From Phycomyces blakesleeanus NRRL 1555(-) (taxonomy: Eukaryota > Mucoromycota > Mucoromycetes > Mucorales > Phycomycetaceae): 64,000 nt of DNA. The notes under the pieces were generated by a model that did no database searches, was not told the DNA's origin, and saw only the letters and a program-made list of their open reading frames with translations. The stretch spans positions 186,001 to 250,000 of the forward strand of contig NW_017265162.1 of the NCBI RefSeq assembly GCF_001638985.1. Reading direction: 5' to 3'. A program made the position numbers and the translations under genes. Of this stretch, positions 1-9,949 are shown piece by piece. Within the stretch, counting starts at the first letter, position 1. Every line of letters begins with the position of its first letter.

Positions 1-1250
1 TTGTTTGTTTGGATTTTATACACACACACGTGGAATAGAAAGGGTTTGCTTTTAGGGCCATAGATAAACCTTGAGGCTGAATATTTAGTATTGTTGTTGT
101 GTTGAATTTATCAGCAGAATAATCAGAATGCATGTGGGTCTACAAACCATGGAGCCAGACAAGCAAACAATATATATATATATATATATATAACAAGTAA
201 AAGAGGATAGCCATAGGAATATTATTTTAGAAATTTCATTAGTCTCTCTGGTCTCGATACCTGCCTCATATCTACCTACCTATCTGACGTTTAGACTCGT
301 GCTGATACTATCGATTTGTGCCAGATGTTAAATGGGGGATATAGATATATTTTAGATATCATTATGGTTTTATGTGCGTCTATTGCACACCCTGTTCACA
401 AACAAATGCACTAACAATAGCCAAAAATGTAATAATAGAAAGGGCTCATATTATCTCCTTTTCACATATAATTCTTTATTGCTTCTTGACTGTCTCCAAG
501 CATCCCACTTGAACCAACTGTATGTATTTTTATAATGGCTATTGTAATTAAATATATAATAATCCAATCCAATCCAATCCAATACAATACAATAGAACTT
601 TTTTTTTTCTTCTTCTTCTTCATATTTTTCATTCAAAGACCTATTCGTTTCAGATGTGAATACAGCATAGAAACCATTCTTTACCGAGAGATCCGAAATC
701 ACTTTAATCATTCAACCCCCCTCTTTCTTCTCTTCTTTCTTTTTTCACTTCCGTTACTGTATTTTATTTTATATTAAATCCAGAAAACAAAATAAACCTT
801 CTTTTGGTGGGTTGCATATAAACAAGTGCTATTTTCATCAAGTTTAAAACAATCTATATAAATAAAATGATAATGGCTTTATTAATTACCAATAAAAAAA
901 TTCAATAATAATAATAATAATAATAAAAAAAAGGTTGAACCAATTCTCTCAATACATTTTGTGATGTCACCAAATCTACCGATTCTATCCGCCTTTCACA
1001 ATTTGTTTTTTTCTTTAAAAAAAAAGGGCCAAAAGAGCTCATTTTCCCAAATATATATAAATGTATTTTAAATATGGATTATGAAAGAGAGAGAGAGAAA
1101 ATTAAAGCAAGTGGTGTGTATTTAAGCGTAAATGATGTGTGATTTTATATAAGAAATTGCATTTTAGAAAAATAAAAATAAAAAAATTTACTGTTTGTAA
1201 AGCAAGAACAATGGAGAATAGTGTAATGCATGCAAGTGAAAAAAAAAAAA
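1..1250. other. AT-rich intergenic DNA, no gene seen
   Basis: This stretch holds short microsatellites: a TA run near 171-192, an ATT/AAT run near 905-925 and poly-T tracts near 600. The short open frames here consist of low-complexity residues and have no plausible splice structure. I see no RNA gene. Confidence 0.6.
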
Positions 1251-1260
1251 AGTAATTTGA

Positions 1261-1365
1261 TGACGTGAAAAAGATCCAGCCAATCGGAGAGAAATAAAAT
1301 AAAGTGACTGTAATAAATTTAAAAGAAATTTTTTTTCTTTCTTGTTGAGGGCAAAGATATAAAAA
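1261..1365 (+). promoter_or_regulatory. Promoter of the snoRNA host transcript (TGACGTG, CCAAT, TATA)
   Basis: Three classic eukaryotic promoter boxes lie in order on the plus strand: TGACGTG at 1261-1267, CCAAT at 1280-1284 and TATAAAAA at 1358-1365. The spacing puts a transcription start near 1385-1395. A good splice donor (AAG/GTAGGC) follows at 1502. The boxes are seen directly; their assignment to this transcript is inferred from position. Confidence 0.5.
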
Positions 1366-1384
1366 GGGTCTGGAGAGCGAAATC

Positions 1385-1800
1385 AGGTGTTTTGGTTATT
1401 ATATTTTTCTTGTTAATTTTAACACTTTCATTCATTCACTCATTCCGATTCCCAACCAAAGAAAGAAAGAAAGAAATTCGACGTTCTGTTATTCTGTACA
1501 AGGTAGGCATAAGCTCTTTTAGAAATTAGGCTTTAAAAAGAAATGTTAAAGAGGATAGTGGTGATGAAATTGTAGTACATAGAGTCAAGCACTGAGTGAT
1601 GTTACCAAAATTACATTCTTGATGCTAAACAGTATTTGCTGAGTAAAGCTATCCTCTTACAATTTCTTTGTAAAATAATAATAATCTAAAGCTACATGTT
1701 AAGAAAAAAGAGATCAAATATACTTATTCGTTCCTTCCTTTTTTTTCTTCAGATTCTATCAACCGTAGAACTTGTCCACCTTAATTGAACGTCTTTATAA
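1385..1800 (+). ncRNA. Probable non-coding snoRNA host gene, two exons
   Basis: Exon 1 (about 1385-1501) ends CTGTACAAG before a GTAGGC donor at 1502. The intron ends with a pyrimidine-rich TTCTTCAG acceptor at 1752, and exon 2 starts at 1753. Neither exon carries an ATG-initiated frame, so the spliced product is probably non-coding and the useful product is the intron-borne snoRNA. This is the same layout as GAS5/UHG-type host genes in animals. The start and 3' end are approximate; the end was chosen where the sequence turns into featureless AT-rich DNA. Confidence rests on the promoter, the splice sites and the snoRNA lying between them. Confidence 0.5.
1549..1658 (+). ncRNA. snR66: C/D box snoRNA, predicted 25S rRNA 2'-O-methylation guide
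   Basis: All parts of a box C/D snoRNA are visible. A 10-bp terminal stem is formed by AAGAGGATAG (1549-1558) and CTATCCTCTT (1649-1658). Box C is GTGATGA (1561-1567), D' is CTGA (1592-1595), C' is GTGATGT (1596-1602) and D is CTGA (1639-1642). The 11 nt just upstream of D' (1580-1590) are perfectly complementary to GCUUGACUCUA, a highly conserved stretch of large-subunit rRNA. By the D'+5 rule the methylated base is the second U of GCUU, which I believe is yeast Um2417, the site guided by snR66. The yeast numbering is from memory. The D-box guide has no target I recognise. The RNA sits in an intron, so it is probably released by debranching and trimming. Confidence 0.78.
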
Positions 1801-1975
1801 TAATTTAATTTATAAGCCATAGCTAGATAGCTAGATAAATTAAAAATTATTGCTTTTAAAAAGCTACCTTTTTCTTTCTTTTTTTGAAAATGATTAATAA
1901 AAATACAAAATACAAAATACAAATTACATTTTTCTCTCTCTTCTATTGTTCAATTCGAATGTACAATTAATATTT

Positions 1976-3121
1976 TTAAAAAGGAACAATGTCTCCTAAT
2001 CCTGCATCTTTGGCCCTCTTGTTCATCAGTCCAGCAATGGCACTGTCTTGTACACTAATGCCAACGCTCTTAAAAAGTGTGATTGTCTTGCGCGCCTCTG
2101 TTGCCTTTGCCTGAAGCTCAGGACTCTTTACCACATCACCCATCTCAAGCCACTGGTCAGACTTTGATGACTTGACAAGTTCACCTGCCTCTGCAGCACA
2201 GGCCGAGATTGAATCTACCACGATCGTCTCTGCGCGCTTGACAGTTTCTGCGTCAACCTCGTGCATCTCCATTGTATAGGATCCAACGCAGTTGAGATGG
2301 ACTCCCGATTTAAGCCAGGCACCTCTAAGAACAGGCTGGCTTGCATTTGTACACGTGCACACGATGTCTGCCTCGTTGACAGCACGCTCAAGTGAGCCGT
2401 CCGATTCAGTCACACCCTTAACTATAAGCGAAGGATAGTCGGTCTGGATGGCTTTCACCAGAGCTTCACGGCGGCTGGCCCCTCGGTTCCACACCATCAC
2501 GCGTTCAATCGAAGGGCGAACGGCCAGCATAATATCAATGTGAGATCTTCCCTGAGCACCTGCACCAAGAACAACCAAAGTTTTGGCATCTGGATTGGCA
2601 TAGTAACGTGTGGCCAGACCAGATCCTTTTGTTTTATATATATATATATATTATTGAATTGGTTAGATGATCATTTATATTCATAAATAAATAAATATAA
2701 AACAAATCCATCGAATATTCTTTTATATAGATGTAAACTAACCTGCAGCAGTCCGTACGGCTGTAAGAGCACCGGCATTCATTATAGTCTCTACAGCACC
2801 GGTGTCTTGGTCCAACACCATGATACTTGCTGGCAATCCTCTAGAGTCGTTATCTCTGGTGGGTACACTAACTACCTTAATTGAGGTGGTTTGGTCTAGA
2901 CGAGAAGGCATAAATAGAACCTTGTGGTTGTCTGTGGTCACGCTGACGCGTAAAGGAGCTTGGGCCTCTGCAGCAGCTGACTTGCTGTGACCTTTGTGTC
3001 CAGTGGTGTATGCGGCAAACGTGGTTGCCATCAGGTCCACAATCTCGATTGCGTTGTCTGCATTACCCTGATTAAGCAAGGAGGCGATGACAGTTTGAGA
3101 CAGAATACGAACTGAAGACAT
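1976..3121 (-). CDS. Ornithine cyclodeaminase / mu-crystallin family NAD(P)-dependent protein
   Basis: There are two exons, 3121-2743 and 2625-1976, joined across a 117-nt intron in phase (GCA-G/GA), giving 342 residues, the usual length of the family. The N-terminal half carries the substrate-side fold, with the conserved MNAGALTAVRTAAGSGLA region spanning the splice. The C-terminal half is a Rossmann domain with GAGAQG at residues 147-152. Relatives include ornithine cyclodeaminase (ornithine to proline plus ammonia), alanine dehydrogenase-like enzymes and mammalian mu-crystallin, a ketimine reductase. The sequence alone does not tell me which substrate is used. The start is the first ATG of the conserved N-terminus, with a TAA stop. 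No targeting signal is evident, so a cytosolic location is likely. Confidence 0.88.
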
Positions 3122-5669
3122 TACTTAATAGGTTTTTGATTATTATATATATATGAATGAATAAATAAATAAATAGATAGATAGATATAAGTTTCTAATA
3201 AAAAGAATAATATATATAAATAAATAAAAAACAAGGGCTAAGACCCTGGACTACCCCCCCTAGTCCTACAATTATATATACAAGCTGGCCTAATTATTAA
3301 TCTGGTTAGATGATTTCCCACCCTTTACGTAACAAGCGTTTTCATAGGCTTTTTAGCCTTTTTTTTAGCCTTTTTTTTTAATTGTGCTGTATTCAGCTGA
3401 GATATATATATATATACTCTTTCCGGAAACTTTTTTGAACATATTCTGTGTAGTACTTTGCGGCCAACAAGAGTAGCCAACAGTTTACATATTACCATAA
3501 ATAACAATCTTTGCCTAGTGATAAAGAAAAAAAAAAGTCTTTCCACTTTATGAATTCTATAAATCGCGTACACTGTGGCCAGAGCTAGCAGCATCCTCTT
3601 CTGAAAACTATAAGGTGCTTACGGAGTGAAGTGTTAATCGATCTACTTGAAAATAATAGAAAGATTCAAATATAGATATTTTTCACATGATAGAATGTCG
3701 GGGTTCTGATAAATACAATGCTCAAGGCAATTGATCTCTTTTGAAAATAGAGAGGGTGTCGAGTTGTCATGGTTTCAAGACAGCTAAAGAAAAAAAAATG
3801 ATTTATGTAAAACCCAATAAAAAAATTCTTAAAAAAAAGAAAAAAGTAAGGAAAATAGCCCTTAATAAAATTGGCTTACCGAGATCTACTCTATTAAGTA
3901 AATCTAACTAATAGACTCTTGAATATATCATGTTTTTTTGTTTTGAGGGGAGAGAAATAAGCTCAACTTTTACCAGAAATTAAGCGAGCATCTGAAGCCA
4001 AAGGTCAAGGATTCCTTTAACTTTTGGCTTCAAATATATACTCACTAAATGGCTTCGACCATGAAATTTGGGAAGAAAATATTGGAATTTAATTCGCCGC
4101 GTAAAGTACAAATTTGCAAATGTTTGCAATTTTACAGGTTCAGACACTCTCTCTAAGCTCTACTCTCTCGTTTTCGTTGAACTCCAGGATGGTTTTGATA
4201 GGTCTCTCCATTTTTTTCTGCTTGAATTTAGACCAATTACACTATAATAGAGCCAAGGAACCTTCAGATCTGTCTTATATCTTTGCAAACACATGGTTAC
4301 GGGATATACTCCCTTGAGCTCTCACAATCTCTCACTTTAGAAAATACAAATACAAAAGCCGTGCCATCCTCTTTCGCTTAGCAGATATATAGGCTCACCA
4401 ATCCTCTTGAGCAAAAAGGCTCCCTACTAACAAAGATCCACCAAAGTAGTTTAGAATTTGATGTATGTTCGGTTGAAGCTTGTTGTAGCGGTCAAAGGGA
4501 CAAGATTGTTTTAAACGAGAGAAAGATCAATTGAAAAGTTAAGGACGATTTGGCGAAATGATATCTTTAGTGGACCATGTGTGTGCGAATTATTGGGATC
4601 ATCTTTGTTTGATGTTCTCCTTTCATCTATCAAATCAAGGTGCCTATATTGCTCTACCGCGTTTTGATATTATGTTTCCACGATCCACCGCTAAATTGAT
4701 CAAGTTTGAAATATTAATAATAATAATAATAATAATAACAATATGGTGGATCTCTTCACAATTCACTGTAGAGTCCTCAAATCAGTCAACTTTATTATGT
4801 GACACTTTATCAGGAACAAGCAATTAAAATCACTGAATTTGACCCAAGGCACAATTGAAATTAGCAACCCAAGATAGTTTTCCACAACGGGACACCTGGT
4901 ACGCACCCTCCGGAATGAACTGCTTCTCGGCAACCTCTGAGACTAGTGATCCCGGCTTTCCAAGCATTGAATGCTAACATATTGTCCATTGTTTATGAAG
5001 AGAGCATGGTCATCTTACAGAAGAAAGAAAGAAAGAAAGAAAGAAAGACTAATTGTACCGATATTGCTGGATGATTCACTCGGCTAAAATTTCGCGCGGT
5101 TTGCACATTAGTTATGAGTGTGGTTTTGGCAGGGTCGGCCGCCCATTCAGTTCGATCTAGGCTTATGAGACGTACCCAAGAATCTCGCACGATCCAATTT
5201 CAGAATATAGTACTACCTAAGAGCCTTATGCTCATATCAACATTGCACACACTAATTGAATAAAAATACCCCCCCCCCCCCCCTTTTTTTTTTCCCATTA
5301 AGTCTATATTGTACTAAAGGCCCTCATACCCCTCGCAACATTACATGCGTATTACTTGAATAAAGGGCAAGCTTTGATTTGAATATGAGCGCTTTGTTCT
5401 TTCTTTTCTTTTTATTTTATGCGTGCGCAAAATGTTTCTAGAAAAGGTGTACGCGGAGACTGGTGGGAGTCATATGGTGTACAGGACACACACACACAAA
5501 AAAAAGGGCTCAACAATATATATATATTAAATAAAAATATGTTATTTGAAATCTTGTACTCCTCTTCTTCCTTATCTTTCATTTATTTTATTCCCTTCAG
5601 TTTAATACAATAATCATATTCCTTTGAGATTATCTATCTACCTATCTATCTATATATATATTTTATTAA
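3122..5669. other. Intergenic DNA with a less AT-rich, possibly decayed coding relic
   Basis: Apart from TA and AATA microsatellites, about 4080-5230 is distinctly less AT-rich than its surroundings. It contains broken frames on the minus strand (for example 5190-4993, and a short frame near 4985-4870) interrupted by stops and by a GAAA repeat. It looks like a degraded mobile element, but I could not identify the family. A C15/T10 homopolymer block lies at 5269-5293. No intact gene is supported. Confidence 0.45.
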
Positions 5670-6718
5670 ATGTCCTCAGCATCTCTTGGTGAACAATTAG
5701 CGGTCATTCTATCTGGGCTGAAAGATCTATCAGTACCCATACCAGGATTCGACTATGATCTACCGGTGATGGATGTGATGTTTGCAATCCTGATAAACTA
5801 TTCCTATCGGTCTGCACTAGGAGAGAGCCACGCACGTATCGGATGGGGTCAGGGTTTGCTGGCGACAATTGTAATGTGTGCAGGTGGAGGATCAACTGTA
5901 TCAATCCTGAGGGGTGAGCCACTAGGCATCTTCAAATCCAATGAGTTTTGGGCCATTCATGGGTAAAATAAAAACTAAATAGAGAAAGTCATTTGGGCTA
6001 TAGAATTCTAGTGACGTGACTAACATCTGCATGTATGTATGTGTGATTGTTTTGTTTGCCTATCTACTGATCCGTTTGCGTAGTGCTGTGTATTGGCTCA
6101 TGAATTCGAGCCCATACGTCTATCAGTTAACAGACGCGCTATTTAATCTACCGATGGTTAGCAATCTATTCACTTTATCTAATGGGGTCTTGCGCAATGC
6201 TGCTATTTGCCAACTCGGCGTCAACGGTGTATCGACCAATCCTTCTCTTGGGCCTGACAAGTGGGTGGCTCAGATCATCTGTGGTACCTTGGCTGGTTGT
6301 GGCGGTGCACTATGGATAGGTGAGTTAGTGAGATCAAATACTACTATTACAGATATTACAGCTATTGCTGCTGATACTCCTGTTTTCCCTTTTTTTATAT
6401 ACATTCATTAATTGATTGATTTTGGGGCTGTTTATTGAATCAGACGCGTTTAGATTGACTCAACAGAACTGGTCCTTCTCTACGCCTCGCCTTTTACATG
6501 TGGCTAGTCATGATATGAAGGCCAGTTTTGTATCGACTCTGTTTTATGTTGCGACTACAAATCCCGCCCTCTCTCCTTATCTTGGGATTAAACCCATGAA
6601 TCACGAAGAGTCCCAGGCATGGTCGGCTGTTTTGCTGACATCTTGGTTTGTCTATGGCTCTTATGCTAACAAATGGCAACAGTCGAATGAGAAGAAGATT
6701 GAAGAAAAGGAAGCTTAA
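5670..6718 (+). CDS. TRIC-type (TMEM38-like) intracellular monovalent cation channel
   Basis: There are three exons, 5670-5962, 6084-6319 and 6444-6718, phased GG/T and ATA-G/AC, giving 267 residues. The protein is a polytopic membrane protein of the length and layout of TRIC channels. These form trimeric K+ channels in ER/SR membranes and supply counter-ions during calcium release. The glycine-rich segment CAGGGSTVSILRGEPLGIF in exon 1 corresponds to the conserved TRIC region that follows the second helix. A second glycine-rich segment (GTLAGCGGALWID) spans exons 2 and 3. The C-terminus is short, lysine/glutamate-rich and cytosolic-looking. The start is the only ATG before the first helix. 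The family call comes from recalled family features, not a search. Fungal members are little studied, so the compartment is inferred. Confidence 0.8.
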
Positions 6719-7615
6719 GGATGTACTGCTTTTTTTCTTCTTCTATATCTACATATCATTTAATTTCATACAATTATTTTTGGTGTGTTTTGTTTTGTTT
6801 TGTTTTGTTTTGTTTCGTTTCGTTTCATTTCATTTCATTTCATTATCAAACAGATCAAGAATGTGTATGTGTTCTGTCTGTCTGTCAGTCAGTCAGACCT
6901 TCTAGTTAATATCACCATCTGTTGAACTTTTTGTGTATAAACATGCTGCTTTCTACAGAGATTCTATAAATATATTTATATGAAGTATTTTAGTATTAAA
7001 TATCAAAAAATATAAATCATTCGTCTTTGGTTCCTTCTTGTTTGTCTAAGCATTTTAAATACGGTGATTACTTTGCTTGATTCTTATTACAATCATGTAT
7101 TAAAAATATATATGTCATATTGGAATTTTATAAAGACTATATGATATAACACAATAGTTAATAGTGAAGAGTAAGAAGAAGCATAAGGGAAAAAACAAGA
7201 GTAAGAAGGGCTTGGTAGATAAGAAGGAAAAGAAGAAAAAAAAAGAGCAAGTGATAATTGTGGTATGGACTTGTGAGAGGCCATTCCTCATTTATCGCAC
7301 AAGATGGCTTTATATACAAAACGTGTATTTATATTTAAATTTTATTTTCCTAGTCGGCGCAGTATCAGATCGTTTCTTACACCTGTTGGTTATAAAGAGA
7401 TCCTTTCTGGACCCATCTCCTGCTGTTGTTCACTTTACTTTTATCCTCCATTTCAACTTTCATATTATTAACATCTTTAGAATAATAATAATATTACAAT
7501 TATCATCTTTGAATATACAATATATATACGAATTATATATATTTGATATCAAGCTATCTTTATACTCCTTTTATATATATATATATACATATATTCTTAT
7601 TCGACTTGTAATACG
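6719..7615. other. Intergenic, 3' region of TRIC gene and 5' region of CRIB gene
   Basis: This stretch contains TGTTT and TCATT pentamer runs (about 6783-6842) and a GTCT/GTCA run near 6876-6897, then lysine-rich and hydrophobic low-complexity frames that I do not regard as genes. TA-rich DNA immediately precedes the ATG of the next gene. Confidence 0.5.
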
Positions 7616-9325
7616 ATGGGTCAAAATATTTCCAGAGTGAACTGTACAGATCCATTCAACTCTAGTAAACAGACATCCATAAGACATCGACAATCAATAA
7701 AGGCCATCCCTAGAGTCGACAAAACCATGATAGGAGGGCCAACAGATTTTCGCGCAAGTATTCCCATTTATATACTTGCTTGCCTTCTTTGAATAACCTC
7801 GATAAAGTCTTGCTGATCCTTTTTCTTTTTAAAAAAAACAATAACCACAGCACACCTATCATGTCGGTAAATATTCCTACTATTTTATCAATATTCGACC
7901 CACAATTATGCTGCTTTATTTCTGCTTATATTAATTGATTACTTGCTTGTTTAATTAATATTATTATTATTATTATTTTAAAAAAAAGGTACTGACACAG
8001 CCAGCCAATCTACCATAATCGTAAGCCAAGTATACCAAATATTCGAATATACATATGCATAATATGCACACGCAAACACATTTTTTAGGGTACTACACAT
8101 AGTCGTATGCCATCTGAAACCATTGATGGTCCAATAGATTATGCTCAGTTTATGCAGACACTAGCAGAAATTACTCAAGCTCTTGAGGGACCTAGACACC
8201 AATGCCCCCCAGCCAGATCTTCGGTTCTTCCACGTTCTAATACTCAGCGCAACCGTTCGACATCAACCCGTCTCAATAATAATAATATTATTAACAATAT
8301 TAATAATAGCAACATTAACGCCATTATTGATGCCAATATCAGTGCCTGTGCCAATATCAATACCAATACCAATACCAATACCAATACCAATACCAATACC
8401 AATACCAATACCAATACCAATACCAATACCAATACCAGCCTCAGTACCAATAATACTACACCTATTAACAATACCAATACCAATACGAATACCAATACGA
8501 ATAAAGAACAGGAAGAAGGGGAAGAAAAAGAATATCTCAACATGTTAAACAGTAACATCAGTAGTCGACACCACCTACTGGCTGCCTCTCAAACTTCAAG
8601 ACATTCTAGATTTAGACAAGAAAGAGTCCTCCGTGAATCAATACCATTCCGTGCACGGGCAGTTGCTCGTCAACGTGCCAAAGAAATTAATTCTACTATT
8701 GGTGCTACGCCTGTTACTTCTTCTTCTACTGTTGTTAATTCAGTTAATTCTAAACAGCCTGTAAAAGATCCAATGTCTGAATCAATGGACGACTTGATGA
8801 ATGTAAGTTTAATGCCACTCTTTATTTATTTAATATGTACAGCAAAATAAATACAAAAGACAAAGAGACACCAGCTTTCTCAAATTTATTTAAGCACATT
8901 TGATTATTAATATGTTTATTAATATTTGATAGGGAAATATGACATTCAACCATTGTTTGGAGAGTAAGATTGAGGCCCAAATTGAAAAGGTAAATTGTTT
9001 AGATGTTTGGCACATCAGTTAACTTGCGCACAAAATATGAGCCAAAAAAGAAAAAGAAAAAGAAAAAAAGGAAAGAAAAGAAAAGGTTGGGTGGAAAGAA
9101 ATACAATTGGAATGTAAAGAGACGTTATATCAAGTGTATATCCTTATCAATTAATCATACAATCATACAATCAAATTCTTTTTAATCTTCTTCTTTAGAG
9201 AGCTTGTAGTCGACTGAGAAACTCAAGAGCAAAAAGTACCGTAAATTTGTTGACTATTATTACTATAGATCTTAGTAGAATCACAGCAGCAACAGCAGCA
9301 GCAAGAAGACTCATTCTTTTTTTAA
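7616..9325 (+). CDS. CRIB-domain (Cdc42/Rac-binding) protein with N-myristoylation signal, SPEC/CDC42SE-like N-terminus
   Basis: Exons are 7616-7753, 7851-7866, 7989-8020, 8089-8802, 8933-8989 and (best guess) 9269-9325, giving about 337 residues. The N-terminus MGQNISR fits the myristoylation pattern (Gly2, Ser6), and Cys10 could be acylated. Residues 31-52 form a CRIB core, with VDKTMIGGPTDFR joined by splicing to HTYHVG, so F-x-H-x2-H-V-G is complete. The closest recalled relatives are the small human CDC42SE1/2 proteins (RIDRTMIGEPMNF...HIG). Such proteins bind GTP-Cdc42 at the plasma membrane and affect actin. The rest is low complexity, with an Asn-Thr repeat at about residues 153-178 and a basic region. 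Intron 1 has a GC donor (GCAAGT), and exon 2 is only 16 nt. The 3' end is uncertain: an alternative joins exon 5 to a 42-nt exon at 9199 and a last exon at 9349. Earlier exons are firm because every phase agrees. Confidence 0.8.
8354..8437 (+). repeat. In-frame AATACC hexanucleotide repeat (Asn-Thr)n
   Basis: About fourteen head-to-tail AATACC units lie inside exon 4 of the CRIB gene and encode alternating Asn-Thr. Six-base units keep the frame whatever the copy number, so length may vary between strains without breaking the protein. A shorter, imperfect block follows at 8470-8503. Confidence 0.9.
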
Positions 9326-9949
9326 TTATTATTATTTTTTATTATAGTTGACCGAAATGAATTCTCAAAAGCACTGCCCGGCTATTAATTAATGTCTTTT
9401 TTTTTTTAAGAATCACGGCCGTTATATATTATTATTATTATTCCTATTATCATTATTGTAACCTTTATATGTGTATACACACAATTACATACAATTACAC
9501 ACTTGTATATAGTTATGTCTATGGTGTGCATTCCTTTTCACAAACAAACTCTCCGATTACCCCACTCACTAAACAGTAACTACCTTGCTTTCTCTCTTGT
9601 GCACATATAATTCTGTAAAACTTTGTAGATTTATATATCTGAAATATACGTATGTTTCAATTTGCTTCATGTCACTGCTTTGAAAGTATCCGTTGTGATT
9701 GTAGTAATGCAAATGTGCTTGATATATTTTATATATATAGGTATAAAGAGTCTTGTTTTGTTTTGATTTTTTTTTGTCTTTTCTTTTCTTCTTGCAAAAT
9801 GATAGCAATAATTTAGAGAGATATTTAGAATTGGAATTGTGTGCAAATTCAAAATACTAACAACAACAGCAACAATACTTATAGTAGTAAAAGAGAAAGA
9901 GCAAAATTTTCATTCTTTCCCTTACTTTTTCTGTTTTCTGTTTTGGCCT
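9326..9949. other. Intergenic between convergent CRIB and CEP104 genes
   Basis: This is the shared 3' flank of two convergent genes. It holds ATT trinucleotide runs near 9429-9443 and poly-T tracts but no supported gene. A possible alternative last exon of the CRIB gene (9349 onward, ending in a TAA near 9393) lies at its left edge. Confidence 0.5.

Noticed and set aside
3325..3594. 89-codon minus-strand frame
   Set aside because: Lysine and phenylalanine runs come from A/T homopolymers; no splice or family support.
7164..7640. 158-codon plus-strand frame upstream of the CRIB gene
   Set aside because: Lysine-rich then Ile/Tyr-rich low complexity, and it overlaps the real start of the CRIB gene in another frame.
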